Source: JBKHBT01 sp046542255 (lineage in GTDB: Bacteria; UBP14; UBA6098; JBKHBT01). From it: DNA of 23,139 bases. The notes beneath the pieces were generated by a model that saw only the letters and a list, made by a program, of their open reading frames with translations, was not told the origin of the DNA and did no database searches. The first letter of the stretch is position 1. Each line of letters begins with the position of its first letter. Positions 6,929-15,258 of the stretch are shown piece after piece. Both the position numbers and the translations under genes were made by a program. Location: NCBI GenBank assembly GCA_046542255.1, contig JBKHBT010000049.1, positions 1 through 23,139 of the forward strand. Direction: 5' to 3'.

Positions 6929-6956
6929 AATTAAGCCGTAAATGGAGATTTGTCAA
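6929..6956 (-). promoter_or_regulatory. Candidate promoter of rimO, apparently leaderless
   Basis: A perfect TTGACA (6956-6951), a 16-nt spacer and a weak -10 TTAATT (6934-6929) end 7 nt before the ATG at 6921. Initiation would fall on the start codon itself. No clear Shine-Dalgarno site is present upstream of the ATG. Confidence 0.45.
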
Positions 6957-6994
6957 GAATTTATGGCAGCTATGATTAGAATATTATTCGCCGT

Positions 6995-7018
6995 AAAAAG
7001 CGACTTAATATTTTAAGT
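6995..7018 (-). terminator. Candidate weak terminator after lepA
   Basis: On the minus strand, 1 nt after the lepA stop, a perfect 6-bp stem ACTTAA/TTAAGT (7018-7013 and 7008-7003) with a 4-nt loop is followed 3 nt later by five Ts. The stem is A/T-rich, so it may only partly stop transcription, leaving some readthrough into rimO. Confidence 0.4.
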
Positions 7019-7019
7019 T

Positions 7020-8816
7020 CTATTTATCTATTTGTAGGACAGCAAAGAAGGCTTCCTGCGGTATCTCCACTTTGCCAACCATTTTCATTCGCTTTTTACC
7101 TTCTTTTTGGCGTTCGAGAAGTTTTCTTTTTCTCGATACATCGCCACCATAGCATTTGGCTGTAACATTTTTCCTAAGCGGTGCATTTCTTGCTCTGGAT
7201 ATGACTCTCTTGCCAATCGCTGCTTGAATAACGACTTCATACATCTGACGAGGTATCAGTTTCTTCAATTTACTCACAAGAGTCTGTCCCCAGTCATAGG
7301 TCTTGTCCCTGTGGACGATAACTGAAAGTGCATCGACTAATTCTCCATTTATAAGAATATCCAATTTGACGAGATCTGATTCTCTGTATCCGATAAATTC
7401 ATAATCTAATGATGCCATCCCACGCGAACCGCTCTTGAGCCGGTCAAAGAAATCGAATATTATCTCGGACAGTGGCATCTCTACAACTACCATCACCCTA
7501 TTCGGATCGATATAATCTGTCCTTTTGTATTCACCGCGCCTGGGTTGAACAAGGTTCATTACCGGGCTAACGTATTCAATGGGTGTAATGATTTCCGCTT
7601 CGACAAATGGCTCTTCGATTTTTTCGATTTCATTTTCTTCAGGCATGTGCACTGGATTTTCTATCTCGAGCATGCCCCCTTTTTCGAGGAATACTTGATA
7701 TTTAACATTTGGGACTGTTGCGACAATGTTCAAATCGAACTCTCGAAGTAGCCTCTCCTGTGTAATTTCAAGATGGAGCAACCCCAGAAATCCGCATCTG
7801 AAACCAAATCCCAAAGCAACCGAGCTTTCTGGTTCATATACCAAAGATGCATCATTGAGTTTAAGCTTCGATAAAGCCGTCCTAAGGTCCTCGAAATCTT
7901 CATTGGATGATGGATAAATACCGGAATATACCATAGGTTTTACTTCCTGATAACCCGGCAATGGCTTATCTGCTTGATTGCTCATAACCGTAAGGGTATC
8001 TCCGACTCTAACATCGGCGATGTCTTTGATATTAGCCATAATATAGCCAACTTCACCAGCTTCTAATCTCTCGGTCTGTGTGAGTTCGAGTTTCAGGTAA
8101 CCTACTTCATCGACATCGAAGATTTCATCATTAGCAAAGAGTTTTATCTTATCGCCAACTTTGACTGAACCGTTAAAAATTCTAATATAGATAACCACTC
8201 CACGGTATTTATCATAAAAAGAATCGAATATCAAGGCTTGCGTCTTACCTTTCACCTCGATAACTGGTGGTGGAATCCTTTCGATGATCGCATCGAAGAC
8301 TTCCTGAATGCCAATACCTTCTTTTGCTGATATTGCAATTGAATTATCTTCGTCCTCCCCCAAAAATTCATTCACTTCCATAGCGACATCCTCTGTCCTT
8401 GCCTGAGGCATGTCTATTTTATTCAAGACAGGAATCAGTATCAGATCATTCTCTATAGCCAGATAAATATTAGTAACTGTCTGTGCTTCTATACCTTGTG
8501 ATGCATCGACTATCAATAAAGCGCCTTCGCAAGCAGCCAAAGAACGAGATACCTCATATGAGAAATCGACATGCCCGGGTGTATCGATCAAATTGAGAAT
8601 ATAATCTTTTCCATCTGGAGCAGTATAGTCGAGTCTGATGGCATGGGATTTAATTGTGATACCCCTTTCCTGCTCGAGCTCCATATCATCGAGAACCTGG
8701 GCACCACTTCCGGGATCTAATTCTCCGCAAAACTCGAGCATCCTATCGGCCAGTGTGGATTTACCATGGTCGATATGCGCAATAATTGAAAAATTTCTTA
8801 TATTACTTTTTTTCAT
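7020..8816 (-). CDS. lepA: Elongation factor 4 (LepA), ribosome back-translocase GTPase
   Basis: This translational GTPase acts on stalled or stressed ribosomes and on small-subunit biogenesis. The length (598) is typical. The G-domain motifs are all present: G1 AHIDHGKST (13-21), G2 around ERGITIKSHA, G3 DTPGH (78-82), G4 NKID (132-135) and G5 SAKEG. Domains II, III and V follow, then the LepA-specific C-terminal domain ending in KKRMKMVGKVEIPQEAF, which distinguishes it from EF-G. Its ATG lies inside the last codons of the upstream O-antigen-ligase-like gene (14-nt overlap), which implies translational coupling. A purine-rich run precedes the start, but no textbook GGAGG is seen. In many bacteria lepA neighbours signal-peptidase or heat-shock genes; here it follows polysaccharide genes. 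Confidence 0.98.
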   Translation of the reverse strand: MKKSNIRNFSIIAHIDHGKSTLADRMLEFCGELDPGSGAQVLDDMELEQERGITIKSHAIRLDYTAPDGKDYILNLIDTPGHVDFSYEVSRSLAACEGALLIVDASQGIEAQTVTNIYLAIENDLILIPVLNKIDMPQARTEDVAMEVNEFLGEDEDNSIAISAKEGIGIQEVFDAIIERIPPPVIEVKGKTQALIFDSFYDKYRGVVIYIRIFNGSVKVGDKIKLFANDEIFDVDEVGYLKLELTQTERLEAGEVGYIMANIKDIADVRVGDTLTVMSNQADKPLPGYQEVKPMVYSGIYPSSNEDFEDLRTALSKLKLNDASLVYEPESSVALGFGFRCGFLGLLHLEITQERLLREFDLNIVATVPNVKYQVFLEKGGMLEIENPVHMPEENEIEKIEEPFVEAEIITPIEYVSPVMNLVQPRRGEYKRTDYIDPNRVMVVVEMPLSEIIFDFFDRLKSGSRGMASLDYEFIGYRESDLVKLDILINGELVDALSVIVHRDKTYDWGQTLVSKLKKLIPRQMYEVVIQAAIGKRVISRARNAPLRKNVTAKCYGGDVSRKRKLLERQKEGKKRMKMVGKVEIPQEAFFAVLQIDK

Positions 8817-10212
8817 ATCTTTTCTTTCTTTTTATCTTTTTATTCATAAAATTAACAGCAACTATCGAGAACATAAATAATAAAGCCTCAGTCTGTTGAT
8901 TCCAAATAACTGGTTCTACATAGTGAATAGCATACCATGCAGGAAACAAAGCAACCAGAGCAGTTAAAAAAGAACGAACTCTGTTATTGGGAAGATAATT
9001 ACGATTTAGCAAAAAGTAAATAAAATTATATGCCATATAAATAGCAATTAATATCCATATAAGCCCTCCCAAGATACCGGTATGAGCCAGTATTTTCGAA
9101 TAGATATCATGGCCAAGGTTTGCTATGAAACCCACACCTATTATCGGACTTGACTTAAAATATAATAAAGCAATATGCCTTCCATATGCCCTTTCTTGCA
9201 GAGCGGCATCATATTTCATGTATTTTATCGAATCTGCTCTTTGTTCCAAAGCGTATAAAATTGTCCGATAATCATCAGAGATCAATGGAAGGAGCTTGAA
9301 AAATAAAAAAAGTGCTGTACCAATTAGAACGGCTGATACAATGATGATATATATCTTTTTCAAGCCTTTTTGTAAAAAAAGATTCACAATAAATAGTGAA
9401 CCAAGGCTTATTGCCATCGCCCCCCATATCGAACGGTCCTGCGAAAAAATAATACTGAATGCACTTAAAGAAAGAATCAAAATGTAAAGCATTAATTTTT
9501 TAAATGATACTTTGCTGTCTATCATCATTTGAATAATAAATAAGTCTGCTACAACCGTGATCATCTGAACAGTAAAACGAAATCGATATGACCCCACAGT
9601 CCTTGTCAGGTAATTTGGAAGCCATGCCTGGAAAATATAAAACATCAAAAATACAAGGACAGAGTAAATAAGAATTTTCGATACTTTTTTAATATCTTCT
9701 TCCTCTTTTATGAATGCAGATAGAGCAATTGGAATAAGAAAAAAGAAAACAGAGCGCAAATTTCGCCTGGCTGCAACCGGATTTATTCCAAATCCAACCA
9801 GATAGCTTCTAATACCAATAATAAAAAAAAGCAAGACCATAATATTCAAAAAATTGATTGGTATTTGAACTCGTGGATTATTTGGATTTTGTATTGTCTC
9901 TCTTAAGAACAAAAATATTAGTATAAAAAATAGCCCCTCGCCCAAGTAAATAGAAATTCCAGAAAAAGATAATTGCCCGAAAATTGAATTACTCGGTATC
10001 CCTAATGTTAGAAAAATAAATATAAAAAAAAAGTTATAGTATGAGAAAGTGGCAATAAATAAAAATGCCAAAATAGTAACAATTATCAGAAAAGGGAGCA
10101 TGTTTTCGATAAAAATAGCTTTACTAATGCTGAAAACAAGTAGGCAAATCAAAGCTATAGCAATGAAATATATTAACTTCTTTCCCTTGATTTCGACATT
10201 ATCATGCTCCAT
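8803..10212 (-). CDS. O-antigen ligase / Wzy-polymerase-like membrane protein
   Basis: The 469-residue protein is strongly hydrophobic, with about ten to twelve membrane segments. It carries the two hallmarks of the O-antigen ligase/polymerase superfamily (Wzy_C-like): FSQDRSIWGAMAI (256-268), corresponding to the conserved S-x-S-R-W region, and a late motif SSPIIGVGFIANLGHD (354-369) followed by a GILGG turn, where an Arg and a His of the large outer loop act on undecaprenyl-linked glycans. Such proteins either polymerise repeat units or transfer finished glycan to an acceptor; sequence alone does not separate these. It overlaps the upstream Wzz-like gene by 40 nt and lepA by 14 nt. No glycosyltransferase, flippase or sugar-nucleotide gene is adjacent. 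The start is supported by an AGG site 5 nt before the ATG. Confidence 0.82.
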   Translation of the reverse strand: MEHDNVEIKGKKLIYFIAIALICLLVFSISKAIFIENMLPFLIIVTILAFLFIATFSYYNFFFIFIFLTLGIPSNSIFGQLSFSGISIYLGEGLFFILIFLFLRETIQNPNNPRVQIPINFLNIMVLLFFIIGIRSYLVGFGINPVAARRNLRSVFFFLIPIALSAFIKEEEDIKKVSKILIYSVLVFLMFYIFQAWLPNYLTRTVGSYRFRFTVQMITVVADLFIIQMMIDSKVSFKKLMLYILILSLSAFSIIFSQDRSIWGAMAISLGSLFIVNLFLQKGLKKIYIIIVSAVLIGTALFLFFKLLPLISDDYRTILYALEQRADSIKYMKYDAALQERAYGRHIALLYFKSSPIIGVGFIANLGHDIYSKILAHTGILGGLIWILIAIYMAYNFIYFLLNRNYLPNNRVRSFLTALVALFPAWYAIHYVEPVIWNQQTEALLFMFSIVAVNFMNKKIKRKKRYEKK

Positions 10213-11231
10213 AAATACCTAATATCCAGATATTTATTGATTGTTTTATTAAATTTTTCTTTTTCATTCTCAGAAAGTTGATTATAGGTTGAAAGAAAAG
10301 CAGATTTAACAAGTAGAATCATGAAAGAAGCAATCAAAGCTAAAATAAATGTCAATACTACCATATTTTTTCTTTTCGGAAAGTCCTTTTCGGGATCTAC
10401 ATAGGCAGAATCCAAAACAGTGAGAACTGGTGTATCATTGAAGGTCTCCTGATATGTCAATTCTCTTCTTTCCAGTAGAGTCAAGAAGATATTACGATAG
10501 ATATCTCGCTTAGAAGATAGCTTTGCTTTCTTAGCCTGAGCAGAAGGAGATAAACTTGTGGCTCTGTGCTTTGTTATATAGTCGATATATTCGTCTTCTA
10601 TATTTTGAAAATCCTCCAAAGCAGTTTGAAAACGTCGGTCTATAAAATCCAGGTTACGTTCTGCCTGTTTTATTCTATTTTGAGAATTGAAACGATCCAA
10701 CTCCCGAATAATGAAATTGACCAAAACAGCAGAAAGTTCCGGATTTTCAGAAGAAACCGTTATTGAAAGAATTCCTGTGTCATAATCTGTTGTCGCCTTG
10801 ACTTTCGATTTTATGTTTTTGACACCTTGGCGAACAGTACCAATATCATGATATTGCATATAATTTCCAGTAAATTTAGATTCTGGAGTCTTTATAGTAA
10901 AGGTATCCTCAATAACTGGTTCTAAAATTCTGCGGCTTTTTATCAAAGATGGCGAATAAAAGGTAGAATATATTCCACTTTGATCCCCGCTCGATGCCAT
11001 CATGCCTGTTAGAAGGGAATTCATTGGAGAAAAACGGTTGAAGCTATTAGATGCGCTGGGTAATACAGTACCAGTAGCATCAAAACGTGATTGGACAGTT
11101 AATACGAAGATTATCATTATTATTGTTGGAATTGCAGTAACCAGAACAATAAGCCTAATATTTTCAAGGATCAACTGAAGGAAATCAATTAACCTGGATA
11201 GATACTTTGTATTTGAACTTTTGTCTTGCAT
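10173..11231 (-). CDS. Wzz-like polysaccharide chain-length / co-polymerase protein
   Basis: The topology fits polysaccharide co-polymerases: a cytoplasmic N-terminus, TM1 (about 27-47), a long periplasmic region with coiled-coil helices (about 170-260) and TM2 (about 289-309) preceded by the proline-containing junction YVDPEKDFPKRK. The early Wzz-type strand region (SRFDATGTVLP) is visible. Unlike BY-kinase fusions such as Wzc, the 43-residue cytoplasmic tail contains no Walker motifs or tyrosine cluster, so this is a kinase-less PCP that sets glycan chain length or links polymerase to exporter. The ATG comes directly after the stop of the SLBB exporter gene, and the 3' end overlaps the ligase-like gene, a tightly coupled three-gene unit. 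Confidence 0.85.
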   Translation of the reverse strand: MQDKSSNTKYLSRLIDFLQLILENIRLIVLVTAIPTIIMIIFVLTVQSRFDATGTVLPSASNSFNRFSPMNSLLTGMMASSGDQSGIYSTFYSPSLIKSRRILEPVIEDTFTIKTPESKFTGNYMQYHDIGTVRQGVKNIKSKVKATTDYDTGILSITVSSENPELSAVLVNFIIRELDRFNSQNRIKQAERNLDFIDRRFQTALEDFQNIEDEYIDYITKHRATSLSPSAQAKKAKLSSKRDIYRNIFLTLLERRELTYQETFNDTPVLTVLDSAYVDPEKDFPKRKNMVVLTFILALIASFMILLVKSAFLSTYNQLSENEKEKFNKTINKYLDIRYLWSMIMSKSRERS

Positions 11232-13580
11232 TTAAAGTTTTATTAGAATATAAATTGTAGTAGCAAGTCCAGATATTATAGTAACTGTGTCCATAAGGAT
11301 TTGCATAATATCCTTATCTTTTTCTTCTTCTGTGGGCACAACAATCAGGTCACCAGGATCAATTTTGGGATAGCCTAAACCAATCTTTAGAACCATGCCA
11401 TTATACTTTACTAATCTAACCTCACCTGAATCAGCGTTTTTCAAAAATCCGCCTGCTCTATTTACATAATATCTCGCTTTTTTGCCTTCTATATATTTAA
11501 TAGTACCTTCAAAAGCAACCGCACCCTTTATACTAACTCCAGATTGCTTTGGTGGGATATAAATATCATCCCCATCCTTTAGAATTATATTTTCTTTTCT
11601 ATCGCCCTCGAGTGCTTTTTCAAGATTAATTATAATTCTATCCAGAGATGTAAAATCTCGTTTTTCTTGAATAAATGTGCCACTGGAATCCATGAGAGTC
11701 GGCATTGTCTTCTGAAGGATATCCTGCAAATCACGATCTTCGATATCCTCACTTATTCTCTCTCTTTTAAATACAGTACCTTGAATAAATGCCTGCTCTG
11801 TAAAACCTCCTGATCTTTCGATTATACTTGCAATATCTTCATCTTCCTTGAATAAGGCATAGCTACCCGGAAACTTCACTTCTCCGGTAATAGAGACAAG
11901 CCTTTGAGTTTTGGAATCCGGGTCACGTCTTATAAAAACATGGTCATCGGGCCTTAATAATAAATCTGAACTCGAACCAGGATTGTTAAAAGCTTCATTA
12001 ACATCAAATGTAATTCGCTTAGCTTTCTTTACACCACTGACTCTCGATACTTCACCTTGAATCCTATACGAATCATTTCGAAGTCCATCTGCAAAAAGAA
12101 TCAAATCCGAAACCATCATGTCTTTATAGTATTCATATTTCCCCTCTTTTCTAACCATTCCACTTATAAAAACCGATTCTCCCGAAAGAAAATCATTTTT
12201 GTTTAGGAATCTCAGAATATCGCCATCTTCCAGGGGAATGTCATGAGTCTTATCACCTTTTAATGCAAATTTAAGATTAACCGAGATTATTTTTCTCTGT
12301 AAATCTTCTGTTTTACGTAAAATGCTTACTCTATCAAGGTAAGTATCTTGCAAAAGAACATCATTTTCTGTAATAAAATCAATAATAGTCATGTCTTCAA
12401 AATATTTATAAGCACCTGCATGAACAGTATGACCTTCTACAAATATGGCCTTATCGCGATATGGACTAATAGTAAAGACAGAAACATCATCCATAGGCAG
12501 GACCTTTTGTTGCCTGTCAAGTGAATCAGAGAAATCGATTGTTAAAATATTATGGTTCTGGCCTTCTATTCTATCGACAGAAATAGAGTACCTATCAGCA
12601 TTAGGCAAAAGTCCACCTGCTAGGTGTATTAAATCTTCGAAAGTAGTCCCCTCTTTGATTTCATATTCTGCAGGTCGAAGTACAGCTCCACGGAGCTTGA
12701 CAATACCCTTATTACTCGGAACAAATACTATATCATTAGCTCCCAAATTGATATTGCCCGCAGCTTTTCCTTCGGTAATTATCTGATATAAATCGACCTC
12801 GGAATAAATTTTATCGTTTCGAATAACTTGAATTTGCCTATAGCTGCCTGTCCGAGCTGGGCCACCACCATAATCGATTGCATTGAGAACATTAGCGAGT
12901 CCGCTCATCGAATAGCTTCCCGGATAATTTACATCACCGACAACATAGACATTGATACTTTTGATCTTTCCTGGTGTTATCGAAATATTGACATTAGAAT
13001 AGATATCAGAAAGGAAAGTCTTAATTTCATCCTTAGCTCTTCTGAATGTCATTCCTTCGAGATGCATTTCACCTGCGATTGGTATAAAGACCTTCCCCTG
13101 AGCATCGATTTCAAGGTCATATTGGTAATTCCCATCGCCCCAGACATTTACGATAATCTTATCACCCGGGCCAAGAATATAATCATCAGAAAAAAGCCCA
13201 GATAGAACCGCTCCATTATATTGTTTAGCAGAGAAAAGATCGATACCGAATCTATCCAGTTCTTTCGGAAGGGCTTTTTCAATCACCTGTACAGTATCAT
13301 CGTCAATAATTATATGATCCTTGAAAGTGCCAAAAGTACGTTTCTTAGGCTTTTTTTCGTCATCATCTTTTTTCCTTTTGGGCACTGAAACTGTATCTAC
13401 TGTTTGTAAACCAGGGGACTGGTATCTAGGTGTCTCCTGCTGCATCTTTTCTTCGGTTTCAGAAACCTGCTTTCTATACTTCGACAAGACCTCGGGTGGT
13501 ATATCCTGCATTTGCGCAAATGCTAAAGCAAAGCATATAAGTAAAACAGATGCTGCAACACACCTTGTAAGATTTATCAT
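11232..13580 (-). CDS. Wza-like polysaccharide export protein with six SLBB domains
   Basis: A probable outer-membrane or envelope channel for surface polysaccharide. A signal peptide (1-22, ending ALAFAQ) has no lipobox cysteine, so it is not a Wza-type lipoprotein. After a Lys/Asp-rich linker (about 65-82) comes the polysaccharide-export domain (about 131-205, DDYILGPGDKIIVNVWG). Six SLBB beta-grasp repeats follow, with the recurring G-x-V-x-x-P/E-G-x-Y core, starting near 210, 293, 377, 469, 561 and 681. A C-terminal hydrophobic helix (about 758-782) could span a membrane, like the Wza outer-membrane helix. At 782 residues it is about twice the length of Wza; multi-SLBB exporters of this size are common in Bacteroidetes-like and deltaproteobacterial lineages. 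The gene starts 2 nt after the rplY stop. Confidence 0.9.
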   Translation of the reverse strand: MINLTRCVAASVLLICFALAFAQMQDIPPEVLSKYRKQVSETEEKMQQETPRYQSPGLQTVDTVSVPKRKKDDDEKKPKKRTFGTFKDHIIIDDDTVQVIEKALPKELDRFGIDLFSAKQYNGAVLSGLFSDDYILGPGDKIIVNVWGDGNYQYDLEIDAQGKVFIPIAGEMHLEGMTFRRAKDEIKTFLSDIYSNVNISITPGKIKSINVYVVGDVNYPGSYSMSGLANVLNAIDYGGGPARTGSYRQIQVIRNDKIYSEVDLYQIITEGKAAGNINLGANDIVFVPSNKGIVKLRGAVLRPAEYEIKEGTTFEDLIHLAGGLLPNADRYSISVDRIEGQNHNILTIDFSDSLDRQQKVLPMDDVSVFTISPYRDKAIFVEGHTVHAGAYKYFEDMTIIDFITENDVLLQDTYLDRVSILRKTEDLQRKIISVNLKFALKGDKTHDIPLEDGDILRFLNKNDFLSGESVFISGMVRKEGKYEYYKDMMVSDLILFADGLRNDSYRIQGEVSRVSGVKKAKRITFDVNEAFNNPGSSSDLLLRPDDHVFIRRDPDSKTQRLVSITGEVKFPGSYALFKEDEDIASIIERSGGFTEQAFIQGTVFKRERISEDIEDRDLQDILQKTMPTLMDSSGTFIQEKRDFTSLDRIIINLEKALEGDRKENIILKDGDDIYIPPKQSGVSIKGAVAFEGTIKYIEGKKARYYVNRAGGFLKNADSGEVRLVKYNGMVLKIGLGYPKIDPGDLIVVPTEEEKDKDIMQILMDTVTIISGLATTIYILIKL

Positions 13581-13582
13581 CT

Positions 13583-14275
13583 TTATTCTTTATTTTCCTT
13601 TTCTTCAGCTTTTTCGCCTTCTCCGGCTTCACCTTCAGCGCCTTCGCCTTCAGCAGCTTCGCCTTCGAGTCCTTCTTCTTCTTCCTCTTCTTCTTCCTCG
13701 ATCTCGATCATCTTAGGTGGTACAACCGTTACAATCGGAGTCTGATCTGTTATTTCCAATTGTAAATCACCAAGTTCAAGATCGCCGGCATGAATAGCAT
13801 CACCGATATCGAGCTCTGATACATCAATTTTGATATGATCGGGAGTATCTACTGGATTTGCTGTAACGTCAAGTTCAAAGAGCATCGGCGTCAAGATTCC
13901 GCCGAAACGAACACCAACTGGTTCGCCTTCGAATTCCAGCCCTACCGGGAAAGTTGTCTCATAACCTTCATGAATGTGAAGTAAGTCCACATGCATTACA
14001 TCATCGGTTACAGGATGGTATTGCACTTCTCTAATCAATGCAACCAGGTCATTGTATTCGCTTTCTTCTTCAAGCTTCAGTTGGAGTAGCGAATTCTCGC
14101 CAGCTCTCGAGTGGTGTAGAATATGCTTGAAATCGTGAATATTCATTGCAAGCTTCAAAGAGTCTATTTTGGGCCCATAGAGAACCGCACTGCAATAGCC
14201 TTTTTCGCGAAGTCGCCTATTTGCGCCTTTTTTCGTTTTCGTTCGTAGCTGAACTTCCATTTCATGTGTCTTCAT
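13583..14275 (-). CDS. rplY: Large-subunit ribosomal protein bL25 (long CTC/TL5 form)
   Basis: It binds 5S rRNA in the large subunit. Residues 1-95 are the L25 beta-barrel (VQLRTKTKKGANRRLREKG, then YHPVTDDVMHVDL). Residues 100-187 form the C-terminal TL5-type domain (FPVGLEFEGEPVGVRFGG, then PDHIKIDVSEL) found in the long form. The last 40 residues (190-230) are a low-complexity Glu/Gly/Ala tail beginning with a run of nine glutamates. Acidic tails are frequent in long bL25, and this one is at the long end. AGAGGTG lies 5 nt before the ATG. It follows prs by 16 nt, matching the widespread prs-rplY pairing; pth, the usual next gene, is absent and polysaccharide genes take its place. Confidence 0.96.
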   Translation of the reverse strand: MKTHEMEVQLRTKTKKGANRRLREKGYCSAVLYGPKIDSLKLAMNIHDFKHILHHSRAGENSLLQLKLEEESEYNDLVALIREVQYHPVTDDVMHVDLLHIHEGYETTFPVGLEFEGEPVGVRFGGILTPMLFELDVTANPVDTPDHIKIDVSELDIGDAIHAGDLELGDLQLEITDQTPIVTVVPPKMIEIEEEEEEEEEGLEGEAAEGEGAEGEAGEGEKAEEKENKE

Positions 14276-14291
14276 AGTAACACCTCTTTAT

Positions 14292-15257
14292 TTATAAATT
14301 CAAATAATTCTTCTTTTCAAACAAAACACTCACAGATGATTCATGGTGAATATTATTTATTGCTCTTGCAAAGAGATGAGAAATCGTAACTTTCTGCAAT
14401 ATTCCCGCCTCTTTCAATATACTTTCTTTACTCTTCGGCAATCTAACAGTATCTGTCAGGCCAATAGTCTCGATACAAGAATTTGCAAGCTTATCGACTG
14501 CATCTCTGGAAAGCAAAGCATGGGTGCAAAATGCACAAACCTTCGATGCTCCCTTTTCTTTAACAAGTTTCGCTGCTTTTACAAGCGATCCTCCCGTATC
14601 GATTATATCATCTCTTATGAATGCGACCTTATCTTTTACATCGCCGATTATATTAAGAGCTTCTGACTGATTTGGTTCATCGCGCTTTTTATGAATTATC
14701 GCAAGGTCAGCGCCGAGTTCATCATTAGAATGCTGTAATCTTTTGACTCCACCAACATCCGGAGAAACTACAACGATAGGCCCTTGTTTATCGATGAGTC
14801 CCATCACAAATTCATCGAATACCATATCCGAAAGCAAATGATCGACAGGTATCTTGAAAAAACCCTGTATCTGGGCTGCATGCAAATCCATAGTCAAAAT
14901 TCTATCGACGCCTGCTGTTTCAAGCAGATTTGCCAGAAGCTTGGAAGAAATCGGTACTCGTGGTTGTTCCTTCCTATCCTGCCTCGCATAGCCAAAATAT
15001 GGTATCACGGCCGTTATCCGCCGTGCCGATGAACGACGAGCTGCATCTACAAGAAAAAGAAGCTCCATATAATTCTCGGCAGGAGGCTCTGTAGATTGGA
15101 TAATATAAATATCTTTACCACGGATATTTTCCTGAATTTGAGCACGAATCTCACCATCGGCAAATCTAGTCAATTTCCTTTCAACCGGTTTAGTATCGAG
15201 GTATTCACAGATTCTAAAACCCAATGGTTCATTTGCATTTCCAATTATGATTCTCAT
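14292..15257 (-). CDS. prs: Ribose-phosphate pyrophosphokinase (PRPP synthase), copy 1
   Basis: It makes PRPP from ribose-5-phosphate and ATP for nucleotide, His and Trp synthesis. The length (321) is normal for class I enzymes. Key motifs are present: FADGEI (32-37), the ATP site YFGYARQDRK (87-96), the catalytic-loop region DLHAAQIQGFF (124-134), the flexible-loop residues KKR before DEPN (190-192) and the PRPP-binding loop DDIIDTGGS (216-224). All catalytic positions are retained, so the protein should be active. It begins 1 nt after the stop of the second prs copy and ends 16 nt before rplY. It is very similar to its neighbour in the conserved blocks but differs throughout the last third, so the duplication is not recent. 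Confidence 0.95.
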   Translation of the reverse strand: MRIIIGNANEPLGFRICEYLDTKPVERKLTRFADGEIRAQIQENIRGKDIYIIQSTEPPAENYMELLFLVDAARRSSARRITAVIPYFGYARQDRKEQPRVPISSKLLANLLETAGVDRILTMDLHAAQIQGFFKIPVDHLLSDMVFDEFVMGLIDKQGPIVVVSPDVGGVKRLQHSNDELGADLAIIHKKRDEPNQSEALNIIGDVKDKVAFIRDDIIDTGGSLVKAAKLVKEKGASKVCAFCTHALLSRDAVDKLANSCIETIGLTDTVRLPKSKESILKEAGILQKVTISHLFARAINNIHHESSVSVLFEKKNYLNL

Positions 15258-15258
15258 A

